Shown: positions 33,511-44,796 of the stretch, one piece after another
Layout of the letters: every line of letters begins with the position of its first letter
How positions within the stretch are numbered: the first letter of the stretch is position 1
DNA from: Aurelia coerulea
Lineage: Eukaryota; Cnidaria; Scyphozoa; Semaeostomeae; Ulmaridae
Direction of reading: 5' to 3'
Assembly (NCBI GenBank): GCA_039566865.1
Contig: CM076961.1
Location: forward strand, 7,401,501-7,465,500
Length of the DNA: 64,000 nt
Made by a program: the position numbers and the translations under genes
The notes under the pieces: model-generated
What the model saw: the letters and a program-made list of their open reading frames with translations, nothing else
What the model was told of the DNA's origin: nothing
The model's database searches: none

Positions 33511-33957
33511 CTAAAGCCTCATTTCCATTTAGTTGTCGACAATCTTTAAAGGTCTTTCGAAATTTTTGATGGTCATTGCAGTTTTGTAACGATCGCGAGA
33601 GACTGAATGGAAACCAAATGTCAAATTGACAAATACCGCCAATGACCCACAAAATTGATCTTTGATGATCGCTGGAATGGAACTCAAGTTCATTCCAACG
33701 ATCTCCAGCAGCTCATAAGGATCGCCAAAGATCGTCAATGACTAAAAACTCGAATGGAAAGATAACAAAGATCACAAAATACCGCGAACAACCCATTTTT
33801 ACGATCAGACGGGATGTCACATATTTACAAAATTCCAACTTTTGCAAAAGATTGCCAACACCCCCCCCCCCAAAGATCCTAAGATCCAAATTCCCTCAAA
33901 GATTACCAATGCTCCTGAAAGATTTTCGAGGACTAAATGAAAACCAGGCTTTAGGAT
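33511..33957. mobile_element. MITE with CCTAAAGCCT termini
   Basis: About 445 bp with imperfect inverted ends: CCTAAAGCCTCATTTCCATTTAGT on the left is complementary to the right end around ACTAAATGAAAACC and GGCTTTAGG. Interior is GATC-rich and non-coding. No clear target duplication. Confidence 0.55.
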
Positions 33958-34039
33958 CATTCAAGTATGTTTTTAATGTGCAGAAACACTGACTTACTTT
34001 ACAAAATCACGAACTATTGAAAAGGCAGCGAAAAGATCA

Positions 34040-35178
34040 AATTCAGGACTTGGGTCAAGTACCCTAGCCTAAAAATAATATCTGGGAGTAAATTTTTGAT
34101 AAATTGGTTTATCAGTTTTTACAACATATCTAAACGAGGGAAAACCAATAACTTGCATTCCTTTATAGGTTCCAATTCCCTTTTTTGTCTTACAAAAGGA
34201 AGCTCCCAATAAAGGACTGGGACAAAATACCCCTGTCTAAAATTAGCATTTAGGGGCAATCTTTTGATTGGGTCTATTCGTTATCGTTCACAGAATGTCA
34301 GAATGTGTAGAAATAAAAAAATTTCATTTCTTTATCACTTGCTGTTTCCGTTCAGCAAAGGAGGCCCAAAAAGGAAGCCCCCAATACAGGACTGGGGTCA
34401 TGTACCCCCGTCTAAAATTAGCTTTTAGAGTTTATTTTTTGATTGGGTCTTTTCGTTATCGTTCTCAGTATATCAGAATGTGTAGAAACCAAAAGTTTCA
34501 TTTCTTTATCACTTACGGCTTCTTTTTTACGAAGTTGGCTCCTATAGAGGACTGGGACCAAGTACCCCCGTCTAAAAATAGCATTTAGGGGTAATTTTTT
34601 GATTGGGTCTTTTCTTTATCGTTCTCAGCATATCAAAATGTGTAGAAACCAAAACGTTTCATTTCTTTATCATAAACGTCTTCTGTTTTACGAAGAATGC
34701 CCCTATGGAGGACTGGGACCAAGTACCCCCGTCTAAAAATAGCATTTAGGGGTAATTTTTTGATTGGGTCTTTTGTTTATCGTTCTCAGCATATCAAAAC
34801 GTGTAGAAACCAAAACGTTTCATTTCTTTATCACTCACGGTTTCCGTTTTACGAAGGGACGCCCCTATGGAGGACTTGGACCAAGTACCCCCGTCTAAAA
34901 CTAGCATTTAGGGGTAATTTTTTGATTGGGTCTTTTGTTTATCGTTCTCAGCATATCAAAATGTGTAGAAACCAAAACGTTTCATTTCTTTATCACTCAC
35001 GGTTTCCGTTTTACGAAGGGACACCCCTTTGGAGGACTGGGACCAAGTACCCCCGTCTAAAAATAGCATTTGGGGGCATTTCTCAGCTTGTGTCTGTTTC
35101 GCTTCGTTTTCAGCATATCAAACTACATAAGTCTACCAAGTTTCATGCTGGTATCATATTTTGCACGATTGTGGCTAA
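34040..35178 (+). repeat. Tandem array of 162-bp units (array T2)
   Basis: Six to seven units in opposite orientation to array T1, with 162-bp spacing measured between 34699, 34861 and 35023. The left units are more diverged. It ends with the same flank as T1 (AAGTTTCATGCTGGTATCAT...). A 217-codon open frame spans three units, but a non-coding origin is more likely. Confidence 0.85.
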
Positions 35179-35563
35179 TATTTTTGCTAACAGACCGGAC
35201 TATTGGCAATCCCCTGCGTATCTACTCTTTTTTATATTTAAGACACGATATTTAAAAAAGATGTATGGTCTAAACTTCTACTTTTCTACAACTAATTTCT
35301 TTTTTACTAGCAATTATAAACATGAAAATAATAGTAACGATAGTATGTAAGTGAGTAGCTAAATTATGCTTAAAAATCAACTTTTAATCAGGATTTGTTT
35401 AAGCTGTGTGAAGGTATTTCAACGAATTATCCATTTTGAGATTTGGTATGAATTTGCAATGTTTTGTTATATATTGTAAAAATGTATTCACCAAGAAGTG
35501 GAGAAAATGATTATCTTCATTTGTTTGAAGAAATATGTATTTTTGTTCATCTGTTGGAATGCT

Positions 35564-36422
35564 TTAACCTTATTTTAACCGGGTGGGGGGGGGGTTTGGC
35601 CCCCTATCGGATTTTTTTAATAGCTCCCAAACGATGCTACTTAAAATGCTGAAACTGCTTGAATTTTCCTAAAATTGAGTTGGGAATCAGAAAATAGAAA
35701 TTTCAATACCTATTGTTTGATCACGTGACCACTACACGCCCATATTTGGAGAGTGGTCACAAAGAAATTCTTTAAAACGGCTCTAATTTCTTTAAATCTC
35801 AACAATATATATACCATTCGATTTGTCTCGATGAGTAATTTCATTTCATATATAATTTATTCATATTTGCTGACATCAGCAGTTTATTATTTCTATGACG
35901 TCATCAATCTTTATGACGTCATATTCCTAATGAATGAGTAATTTTTTCATGCAAAACTGTTGTAATTACCTCAAATATCGATGAAAGTACTTTATTTCAC
36001 CAATAATATGCGAAAATAATGGTTTTAAATCATAATTATTGAGATAACAATTTTGCATTGAATCAAATTTTCATTATTTAATTATTTAATTTATTAGAAA
36101 CCACAAATATCCGCGTGAAACCATATAAAACTACACATTAATGGTGTCAAGCAGGCATTGGGTTGGTTTTTGCCAATTTTATAAAACTATTTGCTAATTA
36201 TTTGCTCTTTTCTGCAAATAGCTCGATTTTCTCAAAATTTGCAACCAATCACGTGACTATTGATTGATTGATGCTATTTTTAGATCATACTCTGTTCAAT
36301 TATGACACAGTGCAAGTTTCATTGTCATAGTTGTTATACGTGCGAAGAAAAACAGGGGGGGGGGGCGAAAGACGCCCCCCCGGTAGAAATCACTTTTTTT
36401 TACCCTGTTAAAATAGGGTTAA
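35564..36422. mobile_element. piggyBac-like MITE, copy D
   Basis: TTAA-flanked, 859 bp, ends CCTTATTTTAACCGGG and a degenerate CTGTTAAAATAGGG. Palindromes: CACGTG at 35722 and 36250, CCATATTTGG at 35740, TGACGTCA at 35896 and 35913. Its right TTAA is also the left TTAA of the next MITE. Confidence 0.83.
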
Positions 36423-36942
36423 AGGCATTGAGTCATGGTAAATAGCGATTCTCCGCTGGGGGTCTGTCTGCTTTCATGTGATCAATCTGTTTTCATGTGA
36501 TCAGAGATGAACTTCACAAATACGAGGCTACATCGGCTCCCGCTGGCTGTTTCGCCTGGCATCTCGTGGCGCGTGACCTATCTTTCGCATTTTTTAGACC
36601 TAACACTTTTTGTTAATCCCCACAAATGCGAGCGCTTTGTTTCAAGTCTCTTTTGGCTACTATCCATATAAATTATATTCCTAGCCTCAGTTTATCAGTT
36701 GTCTTGTAACGCCATGAGAGACAGCCGTCAAATCCCTTTGTTTTCTTTGCTATGTGAAATGACACCTTGTTGACTTCAAAGGGAAACCACGATAATAAAG
36801 CTGTAAGAACATATTCAGGTGAGAATATCATGTGTGCAGTTTGAATTACAGCCAATCAGATTGGCGTAAGCTATCAACATGACTCAGCGATTTTTGCAAA
36901 TTGGGTATACGCGGTCTATTTACCATGACTCAATGCCTTTAA
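36419..36942. mobile_element. TTAA MITE with AGGCATTGAG ends (K1)
   Basis: 524 bp. TIR AGGCATTGAGTCATGGTAAA and its exact complement, each next to TTAA. AGG-starting ends with a TTAA target differ from piggyBac (CCC) and would suit Kolobok-like elements; that assignment is tentative. It shares one TTAA with MITE D. Confidence 0.8.
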
Positions 36943-37276
36943 TAGTTTGGATAAATGCCGATGATTTTGCTATTGAAGCCTTTTCTTTACCCTGTAAAGG
37001 TTTTGCATTGAATAATATAATGTATGCTCTTCTGAACTGTACTCTTTTGCTTATGTACCAGTTTGCTCCCATACAGGGCAACTGAGATCCCAAGAGCCTG
37101 CACGCAGGCGTTTGAGCGAGTGTTTCTAGACAGGGTAAGAATTTATGCAGTAGGTGGCAAAATATCTCATATATAACTGGATATAGAAAATTACCATGTT
37201 ATCGGTCATCTATTTGTCCAGTTCTGTGTGATTCTGTTCCTCGTTCCGTTCCGTGTTTCGGTTTTCAGTAGAAGCC

Positions 37277-37360
37277 ATGACGGGTGTCGTTGACTACTGG
37301 CTGAAGTTCCTGCTGGGTGACGATAACAGTCGGAATGTGGTCCAACCACATATTACGTAA
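37277..37360 (+). CDS. Small ORF upstream of the metalloproteinase-like exon 1
   Basis: 27-codon ORF starting MTGVVDYWLKFLLGDDNS, with a reasonable start context (GAAGCCATGA), about 130 bp upstream of the main ATG and in the likely 5' leader. If transcribed with the gene it would act as an upstream ORF. A TTTTCAG just before it could also be a splice acceptor. No family recognised. Confidence 0.25.
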   Translation: MTGVVDYWLKFLLGDDNSRNVVQPHIT

Positions 37361-37491
37361 AACAATTGACAAGGAGGAAAAGAAGAGGAAGCTGGAAAGA
37401 AGCAAATAAAAAGAGCAGGGAAAGCGAACACTGGGAAATTAAGATAGAGAGAAATAAACTTCAGTTGGATGCTCAGAAAAGTTGCTTAAAG

Positions 37492-37635
37492 ATGAATTCG
37501 AACAGAGGATACGAGTTCCTCTTGCTCGCTGTGCTGCTGTTATCGCTATGTATCGATATTTCACTCGGAGCACCGAAGAGAAATCCATTAGAGAAGGCTG
37601 ATGCAAAAGCAGAGAGCCTAGAAAAGAAAGCTGCG
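37492..37635 (+). CDS. Matrix-metalloproteinase-like gene, exon 1 (signal peptide)
   Basis: 48 codons from ATG 37492 (context AAAGATGA). The peptide has a short polar start, then a hydrophobic core (FLLLAVLLLSLCIDISLG) and a small-residue cleavage region (SLG-AP), i.e. a signal peptide, then a Lys/Glu-rich stretch. The exon ends in phase 0 at a strong donor, GCG/GTGAGT. By itself it identifies only a secreted protein. The pairing with exon 2 at 53778 comes from same strand, matching phase 0 and the expected matrixin layout of signal peptide then prodomain. Upstream in-frame codons exist, but the ATG preceding the hydrophobic core is the best start. The exon pair is inferred, not shown by a transcript. 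Confidence 0.65.
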
Positions 37636-38124
37636 GTGAGTGATATCAAATTTGATAAATCATCAAGCCTTTGAAAAGTCTTGAAACTTATTGCGTCGGG
37701 CAAATTTTTAATTGTCCCCAACAAAAGCTATGTGACGCACAATCCTCAGTCGTTCGGTCTTCCTCTTCCTGGTCTAGGCCTAGTTGATATTATCTTTGCA
37801 CCAGTCCCAAAAAAGATCGTAGGAGAGTAAACTATATTCGAATGAAAATACGTTCAGTAGAACGTTCATTCATGACCCTCCCTGCTGCCTTGGAAGAGGG
37901 GGGCTCTGATAGGGGGAGGGGTTGCTTGCTTCCTTGCTTCCCTCTCAAAAAGAAGCATGCACACTTGCTCTCTTCAAAATTAGCCTTTGTAATACCGATA
38001 ATTTCCAAATTTTTTTCTTTAAACGTTCCTCATGTTTGAAAAGAAAATCGGTGGGATTTGGTGTGGCATTAGCCTGACCTGATTCAATCTTTGAACCAGG
38101 CTAGTGTGGCATAAAGTTAAAGTA

Positions 38125-38333
38125 CAGTGGCGGACATCACTTGGGGGGGGGGGTGGCGAGGGGGTGCGATCGCCCCCAATGTTGGATAGAACAAAGACCT
38201 TTTGTTCGAAGACAATGCTTTAACTTTGCTGCAACAAAACAATGACAATGCTGCAACTAAACAATGCTTTTAAACTGAAACAGTAGCTTCGACCCCCCCC
38301 CCCCCCAATATTCGGCAAAGTGTCCGCCAACTG
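38125..38333. mobile_element. hAT-like MITE, CAGTGGCGGACA ends
   Basis: 209 bp, ends CAGTGGCGGACA and TGTCCGCCAACTG, long G and C runs inside the ends, approximate 8-bp duplication (TTAAAGTA/CATAAGTA). Non-coding. Confidence 0.75.
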
Positions 38334-38676
38334 CATAAGTAAGTTGTTCCTTTGCTTGTAAGAATCCTTCCTCACGCCTCACGGTCATGTGACCGTGTCG
38401 TGTGATCGTAGTGATACTGCGGTGTTGTGGTTTAGAATGCGAATGTCTACCTATCTCTTGCGGAAAAACATTTTAGCATCTATGGACCCTAGGAGTACTG
38501 TTATTGAATATTGTTCCCTCCTTTTCTCAGAGCCTTGGATTAGTAAGCGCGTGGTTGATGGTTTCTACTAATTTTCACGCGAACCTTGTACGAAGCCATC
38601 ATCATCATCTCATCAGGTCCTCAGAGGATTGGGCAGGCCTGTAAGAGTCATAAGGACTTATTTATTCTATGTATGG

Positions 38677-39040
38677 CATGGGGGGGGGGGGGTGGGTTCT
38701 TCCACAGTAAAGGTACCTGGGGATGTGCCGCGAACAAGGGTATACTTTTTCGGACTTCTAGTCTAGCCAAGGTATACTTTTTTGCAATTTTCGCCAACAA
38801 CGGTCTAGCCAAGGGTATCATTTTTGACAATATTGGTCTAGCGAACGGTCATGATATCATATTTGGTCAAAAGTTGACAGTATTCGTCCAGGAAATCGTC
38901 CACATTGGTCCAGCCAAGGGTACCATTTTCGCAAAAGTTGGACAGAGAATGGTCGATTTGGTCTAGCCAACGGTACCATTTTGAATATGCTCGCAGCAGA
39001 CACCTAACCAAAATTTGGCCAAGAAAACCCCCCCTCCATG
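38677..39040 (+). mobile_element. hAT-like MITE with GGTCTAGCCAAGGGTA sub-repeats, copy 1
   Basis: 364 bp, ends CATGGGGGGG and CCCCCCTCCATG, perfect 8-bp duplication ATGTATGG (38669-38676, 39041-39048). The interior has at least five copies of GGTCTAGCCAAGGGTA-like motifs spaced about 40-55 bp, plausible transposase sites. Confidence 0.88.
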
Positions 39041-39125
39041 ATGTATGGTAACACAAGCAGACTTGCAATATGAACGAATAGCCAACAGCCTGATACTAAC
39101 CCTGACATTGTCCAACCAAATCTCC

Positions 39126-39291
39126 CAGAGACGTAGGAACCGGGGGGCACTGGGGGCACGTGCCCCCCAAGATTTTGCAATAAACAAAGAAGTGCCCTTT
39201 TTATTTTCAGGAAGTGCCCTTTCACGGTAATGAAAAAGGTGCCCTTGAAGTGTCGTGCCCCTCCAAGTTTGAGATGCTTCCTACGTCCCTG
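39126..39291. mobile_element. hAT-like MITE, CAGRGACGTAGGAA family
   Basis: 166 bp with ends CAGAGACGTAGGAACC and GCTTCCTACGTCCCTG and a perfect 8-bp duplication AAATCTCC (39118-39125, 39292-39299). Carries GGGGGCACGTGCCCCCC near its left end. Confidence 0.9.
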
Positions 39292-39454
39292 AAATCTCCA
39301 AATAAATTTCTTTGGCATTTGCGACATAGATATTGTCCTTGCCTTTACCATTCCATTGACAACTAACTACTGTCAACGATAATCAAAATTTTATTCAGCA
39401 AGCAACAGAATAATTATTGAATTTGTCCAGATCTCTTTTGTCTATGCTATGGGT

Positions 39455-39990
39455 ATAACTTGTTATTACGGAAGCCCACAACTGCCAGACAAACTTTATT
39501 TTGCGACGCACATTTAATGATTATTTTCTGCGGACAAGTTAAGTTTTTTGAGGACAATTTGTATTCTTCCAGGACAAGTTTCATTTTATCAGGGCAACTT
39601 GCTGTTCTGAGGGACAAGATATTTTTTGAGGACAAGTTATTTTTTGAGTACAAGTTATTTTTTGAGGACAAGTTATTTTTTGAGGACAAGTTATTTTTGA
39701 GGGACAAGTTATTTTTTGAGGACAAGTTACTTTTGAGGGACAAGTTATTTTTTGAGGACAAGTTATTTTTTTGGGACAAGTTATTTTTTGAGGACAAGTT
39801 ATTTTTGAGGGACAAGCTATTTTTGAGGACAATGTTATTCTTGAGGGCAAGTTATTTTTGAGGGACAAGATATTTTTTGAGGACAACTTATTTTCCGAGG
39901 ACAAGCTATTTTTTGAGGACAAGTTGTCTTATCTTCTCCTCCTGGCTAGTTGGATACGAGGCAGATCTGAGATGGCAGCTTGGTAGATAA
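39455..39990 (+). repeat. GACAAG tandem array, left arm of a palindromic transposon
   Basis: About 15-17 units of TTTTTTGAGGACAAGTTAT (20-21 bp, variants with GAGGGACAAG), flanked by GGAAGCCCACAACTGCCAG on the outside and GATCTGAGATGGCAG on the inside. An inverted relative is at 42050-42475. Confidence 0.88.
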
Positions 39991-39997
39991 AATATTG

Positions 39998-40260
39998 TAA
40001 TGACCGACAAAGACGAAGAAGAGAGGATTTGCGTTACTATTTTACACAGGATTCGAGTATAATACCATACTGCAATTTTTGGAGGCATATCATGCCATCA
40101 ACATGAGTTACAGGACACTTTTGAGGAGGCTAGATAAACTGAATCTTCGAAGAAGAATTACATCATTGACCATGATGTCTTGCGAACTCATACGGGAACG
40201 CAGCCGTCACCTGTTTGTCACACCGTTCACTGCGCTCTATACTTTGCATTGGCTTCTTCG
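39998..40260 (+). pseudogene. Integrase-type transposase N-terminal relic, copy i
   Basis: Begins ATGACCGACAAAGACGAAGA and, with a frameshift, gives a Tyr/Phe-rich start and then EAYHAINMSYRTLLRRLDKL with an Arg-rich RRR ending. This resembles the helix-turn-helix N-terminus of integrase-core (DDE) proteins common in cnidarian genomes, as I recall them. The catalytic domain is absent. It follows directly after the GACAAG array. Confidence 0.42.
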
Positions 40261-40749
40261 ATTTTTCAGTGCAATGCTTTAAATCTACTTTATTCATAAA
40301 GTTTATGATTTATTTTTATAAAACTATGCATATTCCGAATCAGAATAAAATTCTGATGATGCCAAATTCAAATATGGGTAATCAATAAATAAAATTTTAC
40401 AAGCAAAAATAGACGGAAATGTGACCAAAACATTTTTGAATAGGTGACGGTTCTCCTGCCACGAGAAGTCCCTTCTCATATTCCCATGCATCTTACCATA
40501 CAACCTACGTGCAAAAACAAACGCTGCCCGAAAGGCCTACGGTCGAAACATTAGAAAGGGTAATTTTTACTCCTCTGCTTGCAGAAATAAACGCTGTGCG
40601 AAGCGCCTAAAGGCCGATGGTACGCAGTACCTAAAACCCCCCTAAACATTGGAGGGGCGATTGCAAGACTGTCCTGTCCAAATGAGACAACCTACTTGCA
40701 AAAACAAATGCTTTATGAACTACCTAATGCCGATGATACCCAATGGGAC
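40261..40749. other. Spacer between the two transposase relics
   Basis: Contains three loose repeats around CTTGCAAAAACAAAYGCT and GCCGATG. No coding signal. Confidence 0.4.
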
Positions 40750-40903
40750 CTAGCAACTATCCAGCCTCCTCAAAAGTGCCGTGTAACTCATGATGATTGC
40801 ATGATATGCCTCAAAAAATGCAGTATGGTAGCATACTCGAATCCTGTGTAAAAATAGTAACGGAAAATCCTCTCTTCTTCGTTTTTGTCGGCCATTACAA
40901 GTT
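40750..40903 (-). pseudogene. Integrase-type transposase N-terminal relic, copy ii
   Basis: Inverted relative of copy i: reading leftwards from ATGGCCGACAAAAACG it gives MADKNEEERIFRYYFYTGF, then diverges through a frameshift. The two relics face each other. Its upstream side is cut by two TTAA MITEs. Confidence 0.42.
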
Positions 40904-40904
40904 T

Positions 40905-41150
40905 TTAAAGGCACACTGTCGTGGCGCTTATTTGATAAATGAGACAATATAAAAGAATAGAATTAGGCAGGCTTCAGTAATTTCGCTGTGCATTGAAATT
41001 CGTAAAGATGATAACAATCTGATTCCCATTATTCTCGAAACAAATATGATCCAGCAACATAAAGCATGGTAATTATCAAAAGGGCAGGTCTTTAGTTTGT
41101 CATTTCAACATCACAACTAGCCAATAATAGCCACGACAGTGTGCCTTTAA
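40905..41150. mobile_element. TTAA MITE with AGGCACACTG ends (K2)
   Basis: 246 bp including TTAA at both ends. TIR AGGCACACTGTCGTGGC is exactly complementary at the two ends. Same class as K1 (36419-36942), and it too shares a TTAA with a piggyBac-like MITE (E). Confidence 0.85.
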
Positions 41151-42027
41151 CCCTATTCTACATGGGTAAATCAAGCACCACTTTCTCATGGGGGGGGGGG
41201 CTAAAAAGGCCTCCCCAGATTTTATAAGCAACCGTAGTGCTCATGGCAACACAACTTGGTACACATGATTACCAAGCAATTATGATTCTAAAAATAGCAT
41301 CATATGGTAATTGGTCACATGATCCGTTGCTAGGCAACGCAAAAACAATGTAAATTTGCTGATTTTGACTCTCCTCCTAAAAACGTAATATTTTCAACCA
41401 AAAATAGTCAATAAATGACTTTAAAGTTATAAATATGATACATATTGATTGGTCTTAATGAAAACTGACAAAAATTCTATTTTTGGAATTCTATTGTTAT
41501 CACAGCTGTCAATCAAAGTCATGGTTGATACCTAAACAAATTTATTGGCATTTTAAATACATTTTTAGTAATGACAACGATATGAAATTGATCTTGAATT
41601 GTTAATTTGTCAATTATATCATAATACACTAATTATTTCATATGTTTATCATAAATATGACGTCATATATAAGCATGACGTCATAGATCTTAAATTTTGC
41701 TGATGTCTGCAAAATACATAAATTTATATATCAAATGAAAGTAGACTTTAAGACAAACTGATTGTTACCGATTGCATTGAAATCAGATTTGTACAAGAAA
41801 AGTTATGCATGTTTTACTGATTTTCTGAGAGACCTGTTGCCAAATATAGGCATGTCGTAGTCACGTGACCAACTGTATAACAATGAACTGTTGTTAATTT
41901 GATGCAGTATTAAATTTGATTAACAGTCACCCAAGTTCCAGTGTTTTATCAAGCTTAGTTTAAGAGTAATTACAGGAAGTATGGTTGGGGGGGCCTTTTT
42001 TGTCCCCCCCATGTAGAATAGGGTTAA
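41147..42027. mobile_element. piggyBac-like MITE, copy E
   Basis: TTAA-flanked, 881 bp, ends CCCTATTCTACATGGG and CCCATGTAGAATAGGG. Palindromes: GTTGCTAGGCAAC at 41326, TGACGTCA at 41658 and 41676, CACGTG at 41862. Together with K2 it separates the right GACAAG array from transposase relic ii. Confidence 0.9.
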
Positions 42028-42049
42028 CATTGATCAGTGGTTTTTAACT

Positions 42050-42475
42050 ACCGAACTGCCATCTCAGATCTGCCTCGTATCCAACCAGCCAGAAGGAGAA
42101 GATAGAGAAGATAAGATAACTTGTCCTCAAAAAATAACTTGTCCTCGGGAAATAACTTGTCCTCAAAAAATAACTTGTCCTCAAAAAATAACTTGTCCAT
42201 CAAAAATAACTTGTCCTCAAAAAATAACTTATCCCTCAAAAATAACTTGTCCTCAAAAAATAACTTGTCCCTCAAAAAATAGCTTGTCCCTCAGAAAATA
42301 ACTTGTCCCTCAGAACAGCAAGTTGCCCTGTTAAAATGAAACTTGTCCTGGAAGAATACAAATTGTCCTCAAAAAACTTAACTTGTCCACAGAAATTAAT
42401 CATTAAATGAACTTCGAGAAATAAAGTTTGTCTGGCAGTTGTGAGAGTTGTGGGCTTCCGTATGTTATGGCAGGC
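42050..42475 (-). repeat. GACAAG tandem array, right arm of a palindromic transposon
   Basis: Inverted copy of 39455-39990, with the same inner flank (CTGCCATCTCAGATC) and outer flank (CTGGCAGTTGTGAGAG). Fewer units than the left arm. Confidence 0.88.
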
Positions 42476-42624
42476 CATACTATTGGAGAATTAATTTGAA
42501 ATTGAAAAATTGAAAATTGTACGTTTTCATTTCATTTCACAAGGGTGATTTTGAAAACATGGAATGTAGAATACTGGAATGGAATACTGGAATGATATGG
42601 AACACTGGAATACCATAGAATACT

Positions 42625-42692
42625 AATTGATATTCCATGGAATACTAATTGATATTCCATGGAATGCTAATTCCTATTCCATGGAATACATA
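42625..42692. repeat. Short tandem repeat, ATTCCATGGAATACTAATTG
   Basis: About three 22-bp units containing the palindrome ATTCCATGGAAT, preceded by looser GGAATACTGGAAT repeats from about 42570. Confidence 0.8.
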
Positions 42693-42743
42693 ATTGGCTT
42701 TATATTATGATGAAGTTTCGATATTTTGCAGACATCATGTGGT

Positions 42744-43560
42744 CTTATCCCTATTTGTACTGGGAGATTTTTAAGGTACTTTGTACTTGGGGGTCCTTTT
42801 TCGCCCCCCTCCTTTATTTTTCTCCAAAACAACGAAATATATAACAAGAAGACCTACCCCTGTTGTTCTTTGGACCATTGGCTATTCAAATAGAGCAATG
42901 ACCATTAATCGTCCCATGATTTGTTGCTAGGCAACTGTAATCAACCGCTCAACCGATTTTATCCTAATTTGTTTCAAGTAGTAGGAAACATGTCATAGTT
43001 CCAAAATATATACTTTTCAAAATTGTTTAATTTGTATCTTTAGCACAATTTTAAATTAGTCTTTTGTTTAATGCATTTATTTTCATCGAAGGTTTTTGCA
43101 AGTCCTGCCCTTTTATCTGGTAAATATAGACTCAATAAGAATCAAATTGCTAAGATGAAGCAATTTACAGAAACAATTTTCATATTTTTCACTTCTTTAT
43201 CAGATCAATGACGTCATGAATATTACGTTTTGTTGACATCAGCAAATAAGAAACATGCAATATCAAATAAAAATATGCATCAAATGCAATCGAATGGTAC
43301 ATGTTTGAAATCGATGGGACAAACGACACAACAACTACGGACATTTTAAGCTTCTTTTGTTGACTACTTTCCAAATATGGTAATACTTTCCAAATATGGT
43401 AATACTGCGGTCATATGATCAGAGGTAGAACAATTAATTATCAAGAGTTCAAATGCCTATGAAATTTGAGTAAAAGTCAGCAAAACTGGTGGCTATATCT
43501 CTTTGCCGTTTTAGCGCAGAGCAGCAAAGTGTGGTTGGCCCCCTCCCCCAAAGGGCTAAG
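42744..43560. mobile_element. piggyBac-like MITE, copy F (degenerate ends)
   Basis: Close to copy B throughout. The left end reads CTTATCCCTATTTGTACTGG and the right end has decayed. GTTGCTAGGCAAC at 42923, TGACGTCA at 43209, CCAAATATGG at 43371 and 43390. Neither terminal TTAA is intact. Confidence 0.75.
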
Positions 43561-43623
43561 CTCGAAATGTCGTGTTGTAAATTGGTCTACCAAAATGAGG
43601 TACGGCAGGGCAAGAGCTTTGAC

Positions 43624-44420
43624 AAGGGTGGGCATGTACTGTAATTTTTATGGTCCTATGTATGTCCACGAGAAAAAATTAATCTACTCATTTTCTGGAG
43701 AATTATTGTGATCTACTGTCCACCAAAGACTGGTTTTGGGGACATACATTTGCAATGGAAACTTTTGCTAAATCTACATGTGTTCAGCTCTTTTTAAATC
43801 TAAGTTTGTATCAAACATCCATTTCTCCCACCATCTTGGTTCCACCTTTGTCTCTACAAACACCTTTAATCTACCTAGTCTTAGCAAAGCTGTTTCCGCC
43901 TGTGTCCAAATTATTCTAGAAATAATCCAGTTTTTTAACGATCTGCCTCAAATTGTCCTCAAGATACAAGATATAATCTTGACAAACCGCATAAAGTGGT
44001 TCCACCTCTGTCGTCTTTCAGACATAAAAAACCATATATCCACACTATTTCAAAATTTGACGTCTTTTTGTTTGGAAGTTGTCCAGAATTACTTGAGAAA
44101 TAATCCGTTATTTTCAATGAAATGGCAGAGAATTGTCAGACAAGCTTTGTCTACCAAATTCACGAAAAAACTCCGGATTCTGCGGACATAGCAATTCCGA
44201 TGACAGCATTGTCTAGGTTCAGGCATTGAAATAAACCCACTTTTGGAGACATAGATCGCAAAATATAGATAGTCCATACTTGCAGGGTAAAATAAACTAC
44301 TTTTAAAGACCTATAAAAAAACCTGGTTTTGAGGACAAACATTGTCAAATTAAGAACAAAATAAACCGATTTTTGGGACATACATAGGACCATTATCTCC
44401 ATACCTACATGCCCACCCTT
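43624..44420. mobile_element. hAT-like MITE, AAGGGTGGGCATGTA ends
   Basis: 797 bp, about 50-bp imperfect inverted ends containing GGTCCTATGTATGTCC, perfect 8-bp duplication GCTTTGAC (43616-43623, 44421-44428). The interior has no long ORF. Confidence 0.88.
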
Positions 44421-44796
44421 GCTTTGACGACAGAGAGAAGACACAAGTATCGAGTTTCCCTTCTTGATCTTTAATATCCTACTTTATTACTTTAAACCAG
44501 TGCTAGCTAGAGAGATTTTGGTTGGCTCTCACTGCTAGGAGCTCTCTAATACAACAATATATAAACAATCGCATAACAGTCTCTCTCAAGCACTGTATGC
44601 CCTTATACCAAATACAATAACGACGAAATAACAACAAGAAACACTAAGAGCTTTCACAAGACTCTTGTGCTGGTGGTAATCCACCCTTCCTACGCTAGCA
44701 TCACTTATCCATGTCTGTTCTGTTGATGTTTTATAATAATAAGCACAATAGCTACAGCTATACGGCTAAATAACAAGAACAATGAAATCTAATTAA

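Noticed and set aside
34697..35350. 217-codon ORF across the 162-bp array and its 179-codon counterpart at 20965-21504
   Set aside because: The unit length is a multiple of three, so one open unit opens all; other units in the same arrays contain stops, and no domain is recognised.
39447..39922. GACAAG repeat array considered as a CRISPR array
   Set aside because: Direct repeats run on without unique spacers, in a eukaryotic context with a matching inverted copy.
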